Below, piece after piece: positions 9,133-19,601 of a stretch of 64,000 nucleotides of DNA. The position numbers were made by a program, and so were the translations under genes. This DNA comes from Tolypothrix sp. PCC 7910. Lineage in GTDB: Bacteria > Cyanobacteriota > Cyanobacteriia > Cyanobacteriales > Nostocaceae. The notes beneath the pieces were generated by a model. It saw only the letters and a list, made by a program, of their open reading frames with translations. It was not told where the DNA came from and made no database searches. How positions within the stretch are numbered: position 1 is the stretch's first letter; each line of letters opens with the position of its first letter. Location of the stretch: assembly GCF_011769525.1 (NCBI RefSeq), contig NZ_CP050440.1, positions 8,294,001-8,358,000 on the forward strand, read 5' to 3'.

Positions 9133-9870
9133 GTGGGGAAAGCTGTGCGGGATGATTTACAAGGGTTGGAGATTAGTCCGAGAGATCTGCAAAACCTGAC
9201 TAATCTGCCTGTTAAAGACGAACTCATAAATATCATTAATCCTCTGGGACACTTTGCCAAGCAAGTTATAGAAAAAATTAAAGGAACTGAAGGCGCAACT
9301 GTAGTTTTTATTAGTTTTTCTATCTTGGTTGGTTGCTATCTAATATTCGATTTTGTTATTAGATTATTTGACCTATGGCTCACAGTGCCATCTTGGTTAG
9401 TGTTTATTGTCTTAGGGTTATGGGCAGGCGGAGTTACACAAATATTTTTATATCTCGTCTGGAAAAGACGAGCGAAGTTCCTCAAAGCAAACATGACAAA
9501 TTCTTTGCGGATTCTCCTCAATGATGTTGATAGATATAATGCCATTATTAAAGCTATAGATATTAATGACCAAATAGAAGATGCAGGTAATCCAGAAGTA
9601 ACCATTCATCAACGGCATAGAGTTATTGAAGCTTTAAAACTCACGCGGTCTGATTTAATACGTGCTCTAAAAACAGAAAAGATTTTGAGAGAAAATAAAA
9701 ATTTTATTCTCAAGAACAGCGAACTTTTTGTGAATAATTTAGCCACTTTAACAGCAATGCAAGTAACTGAACAAGCTACTGAACATGGAAGATTACTCAA
9801 TGAAGCGTTGCAAATTGCTTTAGATGTGCAGCACGAAATGAAAAGGTTACAAAATCAGTCGGAAGGTTAA
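9133..9870 (+). CDS. Hypothetical membrane protein, two TM segments
   Basis: 245 residues starting with GTG. The N-terminal ~50 residues are soluble. Two hydrophobic segments lie at about 56-78 and 85-108, followed by a basic stretch (VWKRRAKFLK). The remaining ~130 residues are predicted alpha-helical (DVDRYNAIIKAI, LKLTRSDLIRALKTEK, ALQIALDVQHEMKRL) and may form a coiled-coil bundle in the cytoplasm. It resembles a conserved cyanobacterial hypothetical family. No enzyme motif is visible. Confidence 0.6.
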   Translation: MGKAVRDDLQGLEISPRDLQNLTNLPVKDELINIINPLGHFAKQVIEKIKGTEGATVVFISFSILVGCYLIFDFVIRLFDLWLTVPSWLVFIVLGLWAGGVTQIFLYLVWKRRAKFLKANMTNSLRILLNDVDRYNAIIKAIDINDQIEDAGNPEVTIHQRHRVIEALKLTRSDLIRALKTEKILRENKNFILKNSELFVNNLATLTAMQVTEQATEHGRLLNEALQIALDVQHEMKRLQNQSEG

Positions 9871-10072
9871 TAAGGTTTGTCATTTGGTAATTGGTAATTG
9901 GTAATGGGAATTTCTCTCTTTGTCTCCTTTATCCCCCCAGTCTCCACTCCCTACGGTCGTGGGGGTTCCGAGTTCCCCAATCCCCGATCCCTAGCTTTTT
10001 TACCAAAACGCACCATCGCAGCGATTCCCGTTTTAACATAAAGATGTGTTAAGTAAGCGATCGCCTATCGGC
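9871..10072. repeat. STRR-rich intergenic spacer
   Basis: Contains TGGTAATTGGTAAT repeats (about 9888-9907), CCCCAATCCCC-type units (about 9975-9992) and an isolated ACGCACCATCG fragment of the TAACGCACC repeat family at about 10007. It separates the membrane protein from the DUF1350 gene. Confidence 0.6.
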
Positions 10073-10840
10073 ATGGACTGGAAAGAAATTCAAGGTAACT
10101 GGGTACTCATCCCCCGCAATCCCATCGGTATCATCCATTTCCTCGGAGGTGCATTTGTCGCTACTGCACCTCATTTAACTTACCGCTGGGTACTAGAACA
10201 ACTGGCAGCTAAAGGGTATGTTGTCGTTGCTACACCTTTTGTTAATACCCTAGATCATATTGCGATCGCAAAATCTGTACTGCTCAACTTTGAGCGTACC
10301 CTAGAACGCCTGCGTGATTCTTCATCTTTACGCAAGCTGTATCTTCCTATTTATGGAATTGGTCACAGTATGGGTTGCAAACTCCATTTATTAATTGGTA
10401 GCGTCTTGGGCGCAGAACGAGCAGGTAATATTCTTATATCCTTTAATAATTACGCTGCTAAAGATGCTATTCCTTTAGTGGAACAATTAAATTCTGCTTT
10501 AGCAATTGAGTTTACGCCCACTCCTTTAGAAACGAATAAGCTAGTGCAAGAACGTTACAACGTGCGTCGCAACTTACTGATAAAATTTAATAATGACACC
10601 CTTGACCAATCAGCAGTATTAAGCAAAATATTACAAGAACGCTTTGCGGAAATGGTAACGGTACAAACCTTGCCAGGAACTCATACTACACCCTTAGGCC
10701 AAGATTTGAAATGGCAAACAGGAGCATCTTTCACGCCTTTGGATGCTCTGGGTCAATGGTTTAAGCAAGAAGCATACCGTGATTTGAATCAACTCAAAAA
10801 TGCTATGCTTTTGTGGCTAAATCCTCTTTCGCCGCCATAA
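10073..10840 (+). CDS. DUF1350 family alpha/beta-hydrolase-like protein
   Basis: About 255 residues. IIHFLGGAFVATAPHLTYR resembles the oxyanion-side strand and loop of alpha/beta hydrolases, and YGIGHSMGCKLHLL supplies the nucleophile elbow (GHSMG, Ser). A late His occurs in LPGTHTTPLG. This matches DUF1350, conserved in cyanobacteria and plants, of unknown substrate. ATG at 10073 is chosen; an in-frame GTG at 10046 would add nine residues encoded by a HIP1 site. Confidence 0.82.
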   Translation: MDWKEIQGNWVLIPRNPIGIIHFLGGAFVATAPHLTYRWVLEQLAAKGYVVVATPFVNTLDHIAIAKSVLLNFERTLERLRDSSSLRKLYLPIYGIGHSMGCKLHLLIGSVLGAERAGNILISFNNYAAKDAIPLVEQLNSALAIEFTPTPLETNKLVQERYNVRRNLLIKFNNDTLDQSAVLSKILQERFAEMVTVQTLPGTHTTPLGQDLKWQTGASFTPLDALGQWFKQEAYRDLNQLKNAMLLWLNPLSPP

Positions 10841-11233
10841 TCTTTTATGACTGTTAAAAGAGAATGAAGCTGAAATATGGGGACAGAGGTAATAGCCTTG
10901 CTTGAGCAAAGCTGCTAACTTCTGAACCCTAATTCCATGAATTACTGAGTGCTGTTAGGGGCTGCGAGGCCTTTAGTCAGTATTTAGTTCTCAGTTAAAA
11001 GTAGTCAGAGTTCATCTCATTCATTTGAAAACTTTGGTAGTCAGCAATAAACTGCTGGCAATCAAAGACTAAATTCCTAACTAAAAAATTATTCACACAT
11101 TACAGACAACTCATATTTAATTTTTGTAATAAACTCAATGTACTTTTTCCTGATTACCTTTCTACGCAAGTTATTTCAGCAACCAAAACGAATTGCTATA
11201 GCAATTACTAACTAGTGTTTCTTGCGGTTTTTT
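10841..11233. other. Intergenic region, nothing recognised
   Basis: About 390 bases between the DUF1350 gene and the receiver-phosphatase gene. No frame with a recognisable product and no RNA gene were found; it presumably holds the promoter of the downstream gene. Confidence 0.4.
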
Positions 11234-12370
11234 ATGTTTAAAATACTAGTAATTGACGATGACTATTCAATAGTAACGTTCCTCAAAAGAATGTTACAAA
11301 AGCAAGGGTATGAGGTAGTCACTTCTAGTAACGGTGAAGAAGGAATTACCAAATTACTAACTTTTCATCCGGCATTAATTATTTGTGATTGGATTATGCC
11401 AGGATTGAATGGTCTAGAAGTATGCCATCGAATTAAAACAGATCCTAAACTATCTACTATCTTTTTTATTCTATTAACTTCCTTAGATTCAGTTGCCGAT
11501 CGGGTCAAGGGTTTGGATGCTGGAGCCGATGATTTTATTTCTAAACCTATTGAGCAGTATGAATTACTCGCAAGGGTAAGAGCCGGATTGCGTTTACATA
11601 TATTAAGCCGGGATTTGCAAACCCAAAAGCATCTGCTAGAAGCAGAACTAGCAGAAGCCGCAGAATATGTGCGATCGCTTCTACCGCTACCGCTAACCGA
11701 ACCTTTAAGTATTAATTCCCGCTTCATTCCCTCACGACAACTTGGCGGTGATTGTTTTGATTACTACTGGCTCGATTCTGATACCTTGGTAATTTACCTA
11801 TTAGATACCGCCGGACATGGATTGAAAGCCACTCTTCCCTCAATTTCGGTACTAAATTTGCTGCGATCGCGCGCTCTTGGTAACCTTAATTATTATCACC
11901 CAAGCCATGTATTGAAAGCATTAAATGATACTTTTCAAATAAATGAGCAAAACGATAAATACTTTACTATTTGGTATGGAGTATACAACAGAGTTAAGCG
12001 ACAGTTAACTTATGCAACGGCTGGACATCCCCCAGCAATATTAGTATCTGGTAAATCTGCAAAGAATACTGAAGTTCAACTTTTGAGAACCCCTGGTATG
12101 CCAATTGGAATGTTTCCTGAGGCAAAATATATTGATGGTTTTTGCAATGTTGAAGCCTACAGTAATCTTTATATTTTTAGTGATGGTGCTTACGAAATTA
12201 CTAAACCTGATGGTAAAATTTGGAGTCTAGATGCATTTATTCAACTCATTATTAGCTTACGTAATAATGTTGATACTCCTCTCGAAGAATTATTAAATTA
12301 CCTCATGGCTTTGCATTCCCAAGAATCTTTTGAAGATGATTTATCTATTATTGAACTCAACTTTGATTAA
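11234..12370 (+). CDS. Response regulator with PP2C (SpoIIE/RsbU-type) phosphatase domain
   Basis: About 378 residues. The N-terminal receiver has LVIDDDYS acidic residues, the phospho-acceptor Asp in IICDWIMPG, and conserved Thr and Lys in LLTSLDS and DDFISKPIE. A coiled linker (QTQKHLLEAELAEAAEYVRSLLP) leads to a PP2C-type phosphatase domain with LGGDCFDYYWLD, LLDTAGHGLKATL and EDDLSIIELNF metal-binding motifs. Such proteins dephosphorylate STAS anti-sigma antagonists. A STAS gene lies convergent and overlaps the 3' end by 4 bp, supporting a partner-switching pair. ATG at 11234 is preferred to an upstream in-frame TTG at 11222. Confidence 0.92.
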   Translation: MFKILVIDDDYSIVTFLKRMLQKQGYEVVTSSNGEEGITKLLTFHPALIICDWIMPGLNGLEVCHRIKTDPKLSTIFFILLTSLDSVADRVKGLDAGADDFISKPIEQYELLARVRAGLRLHILSRDLQTQKHLLEAELAEAAEYVRSLLPLPLTEPLSINSRFIPSRQLGGDCFDYYWLDSDTLVIYLLDTAGHGLKATLPSISVLNLLRSRALGNLNYYHPSHVLKALNDTFQINEQNDKYFTIWYGVYNRVKRQLTYATAGHPPAILVSGKSAKNTEVQLLRTPGMPIGMFPEAKYIDGFCNVEAYSNLYIFSDGAYEITKPDGKIWSLDAFIQLIISLRNNVDTPLEELLNYLMALHSQESFEDDLSIIELNFD

Positions 12371-12696
12371 TTTTTAGCTAGTACAGTTTGGTGAAATTCA
12401 TCCTGGCTAGGAAAAATTTCAAACACTTGATCCATACTTGTCAATTCAAATAATATTCTTACTTGTTCATTAATTGAACATATAGCTAACTTACTATCTG
12501 AGGCTCTCAAGGTTTTAAAAGCTAACACTAAAGCCCCTAAACCAGAACTATCCATAAATGTGACATCTTGAAAATCAACTAATATTGTTTTTGTACCTTT
12601 TTCTATTAACTCATTAAGGCTTTGACGTAAGTCTTGAGATGTCGCTGAATTAATAACTCCACTGAGTTTAATAACTTCTACGCCTTGTGTAAACAT
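12367..12696 (-). CDS. STAS-domain anti-sigma factor antagonist
   Basis: 109 residues, a single STAS domain. The phosphorylation-site loop FMDSSGLGALVLA is intact, with the usual Asp-Ser. In partner switching, the unphosphorylated STAS protein sequesters an anti-sigma or switch kinase; the phosphatase gene that overlaps it tail to tail is the probable activator. The matching switch kinase is not visible in the window. Confidence 0.92.
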   Translation of the reverse strand: MFTQGVEVIKLSGVINSATSQDLRQSLNELIEKGTKTILVDFQDVTFMDSSGLGALVLAFKTLRASDSKLAICSINEQVRILFELTSMDQVFEIFPSQDEFHQTVLAKN

Positions 12697-13160
12697 TTTA
12701 TTTTATCCTTGATTTTTGTAAAAAAAGATTTCGTAATTGTATATTATTATATAATCCTAATTCATTTCATGACCTTTAAGACTGAACTAATGCTGATAAA
12801 TTATCAATGATGGCTATCAATCAAATCTGAATCTATAACTACAAATTATCAACTAATAAATAAGTACTCGTTATGATATGCGTACAACCTGCCCCAAATC
12901 CCAACGGCAGGGGTAAAGTGTATATTGCTCCTATATTTTATAGTGCCCAATATTAGTAATTTGTTTCAGAGGTTATCCAAAATTTTCGAGATAATATATC
13001 TACTTGATTGATTTTCTCTGAAATTATCAAGTTTCATTCAGTTAAAGAAAAATCCACTAAATAAAACTTTCGTTAACTTATTGTTAACATTTTACGTCTA
13101 ATACACAGAAAAACAAGATCTTCAGCGTTTTCTCTTGCTAGATAAAATTACACTGATTTC
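12697..13160. other. Intergenic region, nothing recognised
   Basis: AT-rich DNA between the STAS gene and the HTH-GrpE gene, both on the minus strand. No recognisable gene; presumably the STAS promoter and the 3' flank of the downstream gene. Confidence 0.4.
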
Positions 13161-13859
13161 TTATTCTTCAATAGGGTTGACTAGGGCTCGATATAACAGT
13201 TTGTCACCTTGTCTGTAACCAATGTTACAAACTTTAACTAGTTTGCCAGGTTGTGAACTTCCTTTCTTCAATTGATGCCACTGAGGATCGTAAGGTACTT
13301 CTTCATCTACAGATGCGATCGCTTCTATTCCCCAAACTTCTAACAATTTTTCTAATGGCTTCTTCACTAATGGTACAACTTTAATGGCTGCTAGCTGCTG
13401 ATTGTCTTTCGCTCTCTGGGCTGCTGTCGGCCATTGCAATAACAAAGGTTCTAAAATTTGTATAATTATCTGCTGAAACTCTTGCTGCAATAAGTCTCGC
13501 TGCTGTGCTAGCGCTAGTTGCGATCGCTCGTATTCTCTTTTTAAATTATCAACTTCTTGTAATAAATTTGGCTCGGCTTTTCTCGGTGCCGGGTTGTGAG
13601 TTGTGAGTGCTGAGTTACTTATATTTTCGTCTTGCTCGCTTGAAACTGAAAAATTAGTGATTAAGTCACTTAATTTTATTTGTAATGTTTGCGACAATTG
13701 AAGCAGTATATCTACTCGCATCTGCTTTACTTTTCCCTGCCGCAATCGCAAAATTTGCCGCTCTGACACACCAGCAATACGACTCAGCTCTTTAAAACTG
13801 GAAATACCCACTTGTTGCATTAAATCCTGCAACAAATGGGTCAAATTATTATTCGGCAT
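13161..13859 (-). CDS. HTH (XRE-like) domain fused to a GrpE-like domain
   Basis: 232 residues. Residues ~15-65 form a helix-turn-helix of the XRE/Cro type (SFKELSRIAGVSERQILRLR, then DILLQLSQTLQIKLSDLI). A coiled-coil follows (about 95-130). The C-terminal ~90 residues resemble the GrpE head: a helix (VVPLVKKPLEKLLEVWGIE), then VPYDPQWHQ and GKLVKVCNIGYRQGDKLLYRALV, matching the GrpE pattern of FDPxxH, a GY motif and R.A.V. It is not a normal GrpE because of the DNA-binding front. A link between DnaK nucleotide exchange and transcription is inference. Confidence 0.72.
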   Translation of the reverse strand: MPNNNLTHLLQDLMQQVGISSFKELSRIAGVSERQILRLRQGKVKQMRVDILLQLSQTLQIKLSDLITNFSVSSEQDENISNSALTTHNPAPRKAEPNLLQEVDNLKREYERSQLALAQQRDLLQQEFQQIIIQILEPLLLQWPTAAQRAKDNQQLAAIKVVPLVKKPLEKLLEVWGIEAIASVDEEVPYDPQWHQLKKGSSQPGKLVKVCNIGYRQGDKLLYRALVNPIEE

Positions 13860-13897
13860 TTGATGTTTGGGGTTTGTTATTTGTCAAGAGTTGCAAA

Positions 13898-13915
13898 GAC
13901 GCGATTAATCGCGTC
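13898..13915. repeat. Perfect 18-bp palindrome, copy 1
   Basis: GACGCGATTAATCGCGTC, flanked left by TTGCAAA and right by TGTACTCAA. A second copy with the same flanks in inverted orientation lies at 16606-16623. It behaves like a small dispersed element rather than an operator. Confidence 0.75.
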
Positions 13916-13980
13916 TGTACTCAAAAGTCAAAGGTAAAGCGTTGTTTCTCCCCCATTACCCATTACCCATTACCCAATCC

Positions 13981-14466
13981 CTATTCTTCCAACAAACTTC
14001 TCAGCATCCAAGCTGTCTTCTCATGTACCTGCATCCGTTGCGTCAACAAATCGGCGGTGGGTTCGTCGTTGACTTCATCTACTACAGGAAAGACAGAACG
14101 TGCTGTTCTCACTACAGATTCTTGCCCTTCTACTAATAGGCGAATCATTTCTGTAGCTTTAGGAACTCCAGGAGTTTCAGGAATTGAACTAAGTTTGACA
14201 TATTCGCTGTATGTTCCTGGTGCAGGATAGCCAAGGGCTCTGATTCGTTCGGCAATCAAATCAACTGCTAGGGCTAATTCTGTATACTGGGTCTCAAACA
14301 TTAAGTGCAAGGTTTGGAACATTGGCCCAGTTACATTCCAATGGAAATTATGTGTTTTTAGATACAGGGTGTAGGTATCAGCCAACAGCCTAGACAACCC
14401 TTCAGCGATTTTAGCTCTACTAGCGTCATCAATACCAATATTTAGAGTTTCTGGTTTAGATGGCAT
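13981..14466 (-). CDS. dps: Dps/ferritin-like DNA-protection protein
   Basis: 161 residues, a four-helix bundle. The ferroxidase-site signature of the Dps family is present: [15 protein letters not shown] (paired His) and the following [19 protein letters not shown] (acidic ligands). It forms a dodecameric cage that oxidises Fe(II) with peroxide. It lies next to sulfiredoxin, which supports a peroxide-stress context. Short tandem repeats flank its 3' end. Confidence 0.9.
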   Translation of the reverse strand: MPSKPETLNIGIDDASRAKIAEGLSRLLADTYTLYLKTHNFHWNVTGPMFQTLHLMFETQYTELALAVDLIAERIRALGYPAPGTYSEYVKLSSIPETPGVPKATEMIRLLVEGQESVVRTARSVFPVVDEVNDEPTADLLTQRMQVHEKTAWMLRSLLEE

Positions 14467-14543
14467 AATTTTCTCCTAATCGGTTATTAAATTAGTTGTC
14501 TGTTGTCCGTTGTTGCTTTTTTTCATTACCCATTGACATTGAA

Positions 14544-14807
14544 TCATGCTAAGTGCATCTTGAGAACGCTACGGGGAGCTTTACGGACTCTAGCTAAGAT
14601 TGTTTCTTTACCTAGACGTTGGCAAGCTTCATACCGATGGCAACCTGAAAAGCCATAATACAGTCCTTCTACTTCAAGGACATCAATAGGTTCTTGTTGT
14701 CCGATCGCAGCAATCGATTCCATTAAGGCTTGTACTTTCTGCGGATCGTTTGTCCGGGGCAACGGACGCTTAATCTGATTTAGTGGAATTTCTTGGATTT
14801 TAACCAT
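14544..14807 (-). CDS. srxA: Sulfiredoxin
   Basis: 87 residues with the ParB/sulfiredoxin fold. The catalytic motif FSGCHRYEACQRLG contains the invariant GCHR. IPLNQIKRPLPR and the D-x-KVQALMESI helix fit the family. It reduces overoxidised 2-Cys peroxiredoxin (Cys-SO2H) with ATP and a thiol donor. Full length for a cyanobacterial Srx. It is transcribed towards dps, 77 bp away. Confidence 0.9.
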   Translation of the reverse strand: MVKIQEIPLNQIKRPLPRTNDPQKVQALMESIAAIGQQEPIDVLEVEGLYYGFSGCHRYEACQRLGKETILARVRKAPRSVLKMHLA

Positions 14808-14917
14808 AAGGGTTTGTCTAACTAATTCCCTTCTGTGACCATATATAAATCATAGTCGTTATGACTTCGTTTTGCAACCTTTGGGGCAAAACTGGTAATG
14901 GTATCATTGGAGCAATC

Positions 14918-16588
14918 ATGCGACAAAACCAATACGTTACAAAGCAACGAGCAAATCCGCCCCAACGCCGCATAGCGAGGGATAATCAGCTGCATCATAA
15001 AATTTTGTACTGGCATTTTCCCCGGACTCTACTGATAGGATTTTGCCTATTAGGGCTAACTGCTGCATCTAGCTCTGAGATTAAAACCAAGGATGTGGTA
15101 TTGAAAATTGGGATTGTGCAAAGATTTGGAGACAAACCCACAGCCAAGCTGCAATTAGAACCAAGCAAAGGCGATCGCTTAAAGCTGAGATTTAAGACAG
15201 GGAATCGGGAGCAAACTCTAGTTACCCAGAATCCTGTCAAGCTAGAAATAGCAATGCAAGCTTTACCCCAACCAGTAGTTGATGAGGTAGTAGTTCTAGG
15301 AACGTACCGTACCTATGAAACTGCTGAAGATAGCGCCAAAAAGTGGCGGGAGCAGGGGATAGAGGTAGAAATTGCCCAGCCGGAACGCTGGCAAGTGTGG
15401 GCAAAACGAGATATTTACAATACTCCCTTACTGCGAAGGTTGCTATTGCAGAGCTTGCAAGCTTCCGATAAGAATAATCTGATATACCTGGATACCAAAG
15501 TTTCGCAAAAAACGCCGTTAGTGAGTTGGGTAATCAATGGCAACCGCTACAGCCGGAATTATGTCAAAATTAGCAGCGATAAAAATTTAATTCGGGTAAA
15601 TAAAACTGAAAATCCTGATCAGGCTAGGCTTTATGCTGGTGAGATGAACTTCCAGCCTAATGCTTATGGTACGTATACTCTGGTTAATCTAGTACCATTA
15701 GAAACTTATTTACGGGGTGTTGTTCCTAATGAAATTGGTGCGAATGCGCCAACTGCATCTGTAGAAGCCCAGGCAATTCTAGCCCGTACTTATGTTTTAA
15801 GAAATTTACGTAGATTTGCTGTGGATAACTACGAATTATGTGCTGATACTCACTGTCAAGTTTATTATGGGTTAAGTGGCGTAGCTCCCAACACAGATAA
15901 AGCGATCGCTACCACTAGAGGTATGGTATTAACTTATCAAAACCAGTTAGTAGACGCTCTCTATTCCTCTACTACAGGTGGCGTGACTGCGTCTTTTAGC
16001 GATGTCTGGAACGGCGAAGATCGTCCTTATCTCAAGCCACTAGTTGATGCTTCTTGGAATATCTGGGATTTATCTAGACAGAATTTAGCTGATGAAAATA
16101 ACTTTCAAAAATTTATTAGTCTCGAAAAAGGATTTAATGAAAGCGAGTGGGATCTGTTTCGTTGGCGCAAAGAAACAAGTATAGAAGATATTACTAAGGA
16201 CTTGCAGAAATTTTTGCGAGTGAAAAAAAGCCCCTACAGTAAACTCAAAAGTGTTCAAGCCATTTCTGTAGTTAAGCGTTCTCCTAGCGGACGCATTCTC
16301 GATTTAGCGGTGAAATCAGACATTGGTGTCTTCACTTTACACAAAGACGAAGTACGTAGCGCCTTTGCTGCTCCCATTAGCACGCTATTTTATTTACAAC
16401 CCCTCAACAAAGGCAAACCAGAACTGTGGGGATACGCTTTTGTCGGTGGAGGATTTGGACATGGAGTTGGCTTGAGTCAAACTGGCGCACAGAATCTAGC
16501 TAAGTTAGGTTGGTCAAGCCAGAAAATTCTGCAATTCTATTATCCTGGAACGCAAGTCCAACTTCTCAGTGATGAAATTAAACCGTAA
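14918..16588 (+). CDS. SpoIID/LytB-domain protein
   Basis: About 556 residues with an N-terminal membrane anchor or signal (LLIGFCLLGLTAA, about residues 40-55). The SpoIID region is clear: YLRGVVPNEIG, VEAQAILARTYVL, CQVYYGLSG, ALYSSTTGG and the C-terminal FGHGVGLSQTGAQNLA. In spores SpoIID is a lytic transglycosylase; cyanobacterial versions are probably cell-wall enzymes or amidase enhancers. ATG at 14918 is chosen because an upstream ATG at 14861 gives a non-conserved leader. Confidence 0.85.
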   Translation: MRQNQYVTKQRANPPQRRIARDNQLHHKILYWHFPRTLLIGFCLLGLTAASSSEIKTKDVVLKIGIVQRFGDKPTAKLQLEPSKGDRLKLRFKTGNREQTLVTQNPVKLEIAMQALPQPVVDEVVVLGTYRTYETAEDSAKKWREQGIEVEIAQPERWQVWAKRDIYNTPLLRRLLLQSLQASDKNNLIYLDTKVSQKTPLVSWVINGNRYSRNYVKISSDKNLIRVNKTENPDQARLYAGEMNFQPNAYGTYTLVNLVPLETYLRGVVPNEIGANAPTASVEAQAILARTYVLRNLRRFAVDNYELCADTHCQVYYGLSGVAPNTDKAIATTRGMVLTYQNQLVDALYSSTTGGVTASFSDVWNGEDRPYLKPLVDASWNIWDLSRQNLADENNFQKFISLEKGFNESEWDLFRWRKETSIEDITKDLQKFLRVKKSPYSKLKSVQAISVVKRSPSGRILDLAVKSDIGVFTLHKDEVRSAFAAPISTLFYLQPLNKGKPELWGYAFVGGGFGHGVGLSQTGAQNLAKLGWSSQKILQFYYPGTQVQLLSDEIKP

Positions 16589-16605
16589 AACTGTTGTTGA
16601 GTACA

Positions 16606-16623
16606 GACGCGATTAATCGCGTC
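16606..16623. repeat. Perfect 18-bp palindrome, copy 2
   Basis: The same GACGCGATTAATCGCGTC core as at 13898, here with flanks GAGTACA on the left and TCTGCAAA on the right, that is, the reverse-complement arrangement. It sits just after the SpoIID stop codon and could form a hairpin. Confidence 0.75.
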
Positions 16624-16739
16624 TCTGCAAATTTTACCACCCTGTATTCATCTAGAAGCTGCTTGTTTAAGTGCAGCACTAGATGAATGTGGGTATTAAA
16701 CCAATCGTTTAACAGATTTGTGATTCAGACGGCTAATTC

Positions 16740-17817
<1,078 letters not shown>

Positions 17818-18822
17818 ATGTACAATTCCGAGGCATCTTTAAAAACAGCAAAAGTGCGGGTAGGGCTGGTTGGTACGGGGTATGCGGCAAAGTTTCGCAG
17901 TGAGGCTTTGTTGCATGATGAGCGATCGCATTTAGTGGCGATCGCGGGCAATGAATTAGAAAATACCCAAGCCTTCGCGCAGCAATACCAGGCTGAAACT
18001 GTGAGTTCTTGGGAACAGCTAGTAGAAAGAGACGATATCGATTTAGTAATTATCTCCACCATTAACCGCGATCATGGGGCGATTGCTCGTGCTGCCCTCA
18101 CTCATGGCAAACACGTGATTGTAGAATATCCCTTAGCTTTGGATGTCGTAGAAGCTCAGGAAATCATCGATTTAGCCAAAGCTCAAAACAAAGTACTGCA
18201 CGTTGAACACATTGAAATTTTAGGCGGGCTGCATCAAGCTATCAGGCAACACATAGAAAAAGTTGGTCATATCTTTTATGTTCGCTACAGTACGGTTGCT
18301 CCCTTGCATCCAGCACCCCGCAAGTGGACTTATAACCATGAGTTCTTTGGTTTTCCGTTAATGGGTGCGCTTTCTAGGTTACATCGCCTCACAGACCTAT
18401 TTGGTGAAGTATTCACCGTTAACTGTCATCAACGCTTTTGGCAATTAGAACCTGAGTATTTTCAAACCTGTTTTTGCATTGCACAACTGTGCTTTACTAG
18501 TGGATTATTAGCGCAAGTAGTTTATGGCAAAGGCGAAACTCTGTGGCAACAAGAACGCAAGTTTGAAGTTCATGGTGAACAAGGCGGATTAATTTTTGAG
18601 GGCGAGAAAGGATTGTTTGTGCAAGCAGGGGAAACAACACCCATAGAAGTTGGAACCCGTCGGGGTTTATTTGCGAAAGACACTACTATGGTGTTAGATC
18701 ATATTCTTGATGGCACGCCTTTATATGTCACTCCAGAACAGAGCTTATATACCTTAAAGGTTGCTGAAGCTGCCAGACGAGCTGCGGATACAGGCTTAAC
18801 TATATTTATCAAAGATATTTAA
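17818..18822 (+). CDS. bvdR: Biliverdin reductase (Gfo/Idh/MocA fold)
   Basis: 334 residues. The N-terminal Rossmann motif VGLVGTGYAAKFR binds NAD(P)H, and VEYPLALDVVEAQE and LHVEHIEILGGLHQAIRQ follow. The whole order, including RYSTVAPLHPAPRKWTY and GFPLMGALSRLHRLTDLFG, closely follows the cyanobacterial biliverdin reductase of Synechocystis as I recall it. It reduces biliverdin IX-alpha to bilirubin and is linked to phycobilisome upkeep. ATG at 17818 fits the short leader of that family; upstream starts at 17707 or 17719 would add ~37 residues. A generic oxidoreductase remains a weaker alternative. Confidence 0.8.
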   Translation: MYNSEASLKTAKVRVGLVGTGYAAKFRSEALLHDERSHLVAIAGNELENTQAFAQQYQAETVSSWEQLVERDDIDLVIISTINRDHGAIARAALTHGKHVIVEYPLALDVVEAQEIIDLAKAQNKVLHVEHIEILGGLHQAIRQHIEKVGHIFYVRYSTVAPLHPAPRKWTYNHEFFGFPLMGALSRLHRLTDLFGEVFTVNCHQRFWQLEPEYFQTCFCIAQLCFTSGLLAQVVYGKGETLWQQERKFEVHGEQGGLIFEGEKGLFVQAGETTPIEVGTRRGLFAKDTTMVLDHILDGTPLYVTPEQSLYTLKVAEAARRAADTGLTIFIKDI

Positions 18823-18839
18823 GACATTAACTAAAGTCT

Positions 18840-19601
18840 ATGAGAACCGAAACAATCGTTATTTTATCTCAACGTGAAATCGAAAAGATGCGGAAGGCGG
18901 GGCGTTTAGCAGCCCAACTTTTACAGCATTTAGAACCAATGGTGAAGCCAGGGGTAAGTACTCAAGAACTCAATGATGAAGCCGAACGCTGGACACAAGC
19001 ACATGGAGCGAAAAGCGCACCTTTGGGTTACAAAGGCTTTCCCAAATCTATTTGTACTAGTGTGAATGAGGTGATTTGTCACGGCATTCCTAATGTTAAA
19101 CAAATTCTGCGGGATGGTGACATTATTAACATTGATGTTACGCCAATTGTTGATGGTTACCACGGCGATACATCAAAGACATTCTTAGTAGGTAATCCTG
19201 CACCAAAGACAAAAAAATTGGTGGAAGTGACAGAGGAATGTCTGCGGCGAGGAATTGCGGAAGTCAAACCAGGTGCGCGCATTGGCGATATTGGTGCAGC
19301 TATTCAAGAGTATGCAGAAGCGCAGGGATTTTCTGTAGTGCGTGATTTTGTTGGACATGGCATTAGTAACGTGTTTCACACTGCGCCAGATATTCCCCAC
19401 TATGGTACAAGGGGCAAAGGTAAAAAGCTGAGAACAGGGATGGTATTTACTATTGAGCCAATGATTAACGAAGGTACTTGGGAAGTTGAAGTTCTCAGTG
19501 ATAAATGGACGGCGGTGACACGCGATCGCAAACTTTCAGCGCAGTTTGAACATACTATTGCTGTGACTGAAGATGGTGTGGAGATTCTCACTGCTCTTTA
19601 G
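18840..19601 (+). CDS. map: Methionine aminopeptidase, type I
   Basis: 253 residues. It carries the pita-bread metal ligands: INIDVTPIVDGYHGDTSKTF (two Asp), GHGISNVFHTAP (His), FTIEPMI (Glu) and QFEHTIAVTEDG (Glu). It removes the initiator Met from new proteins. It lies 17 bp after bvdR, so the two may be cotranscribed. Confidence 0.95.
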   Translation: MRTETIVILSQREIEKMRKAGRLAAQLLQHLEPMVKPGVSTQELNDEAERWTQAHGAKSAPLGYKGFPKSICTSVNEVICHGIPNVKQILRDGDIINIDVTPIVDGYHGDTSKTFLVGNPAPKTKKLVEVTEECLRRGIAEVKPGARIGDIGAAIQEYAEAQGFSVVRDFVGHGISNVFHTAPDIPHYGTRGKGKKLRTGMVFTIEPMINEGTWEVEVLSDKWTAVTRDRKLSAQFEHTIAVTEDGVEILTAL

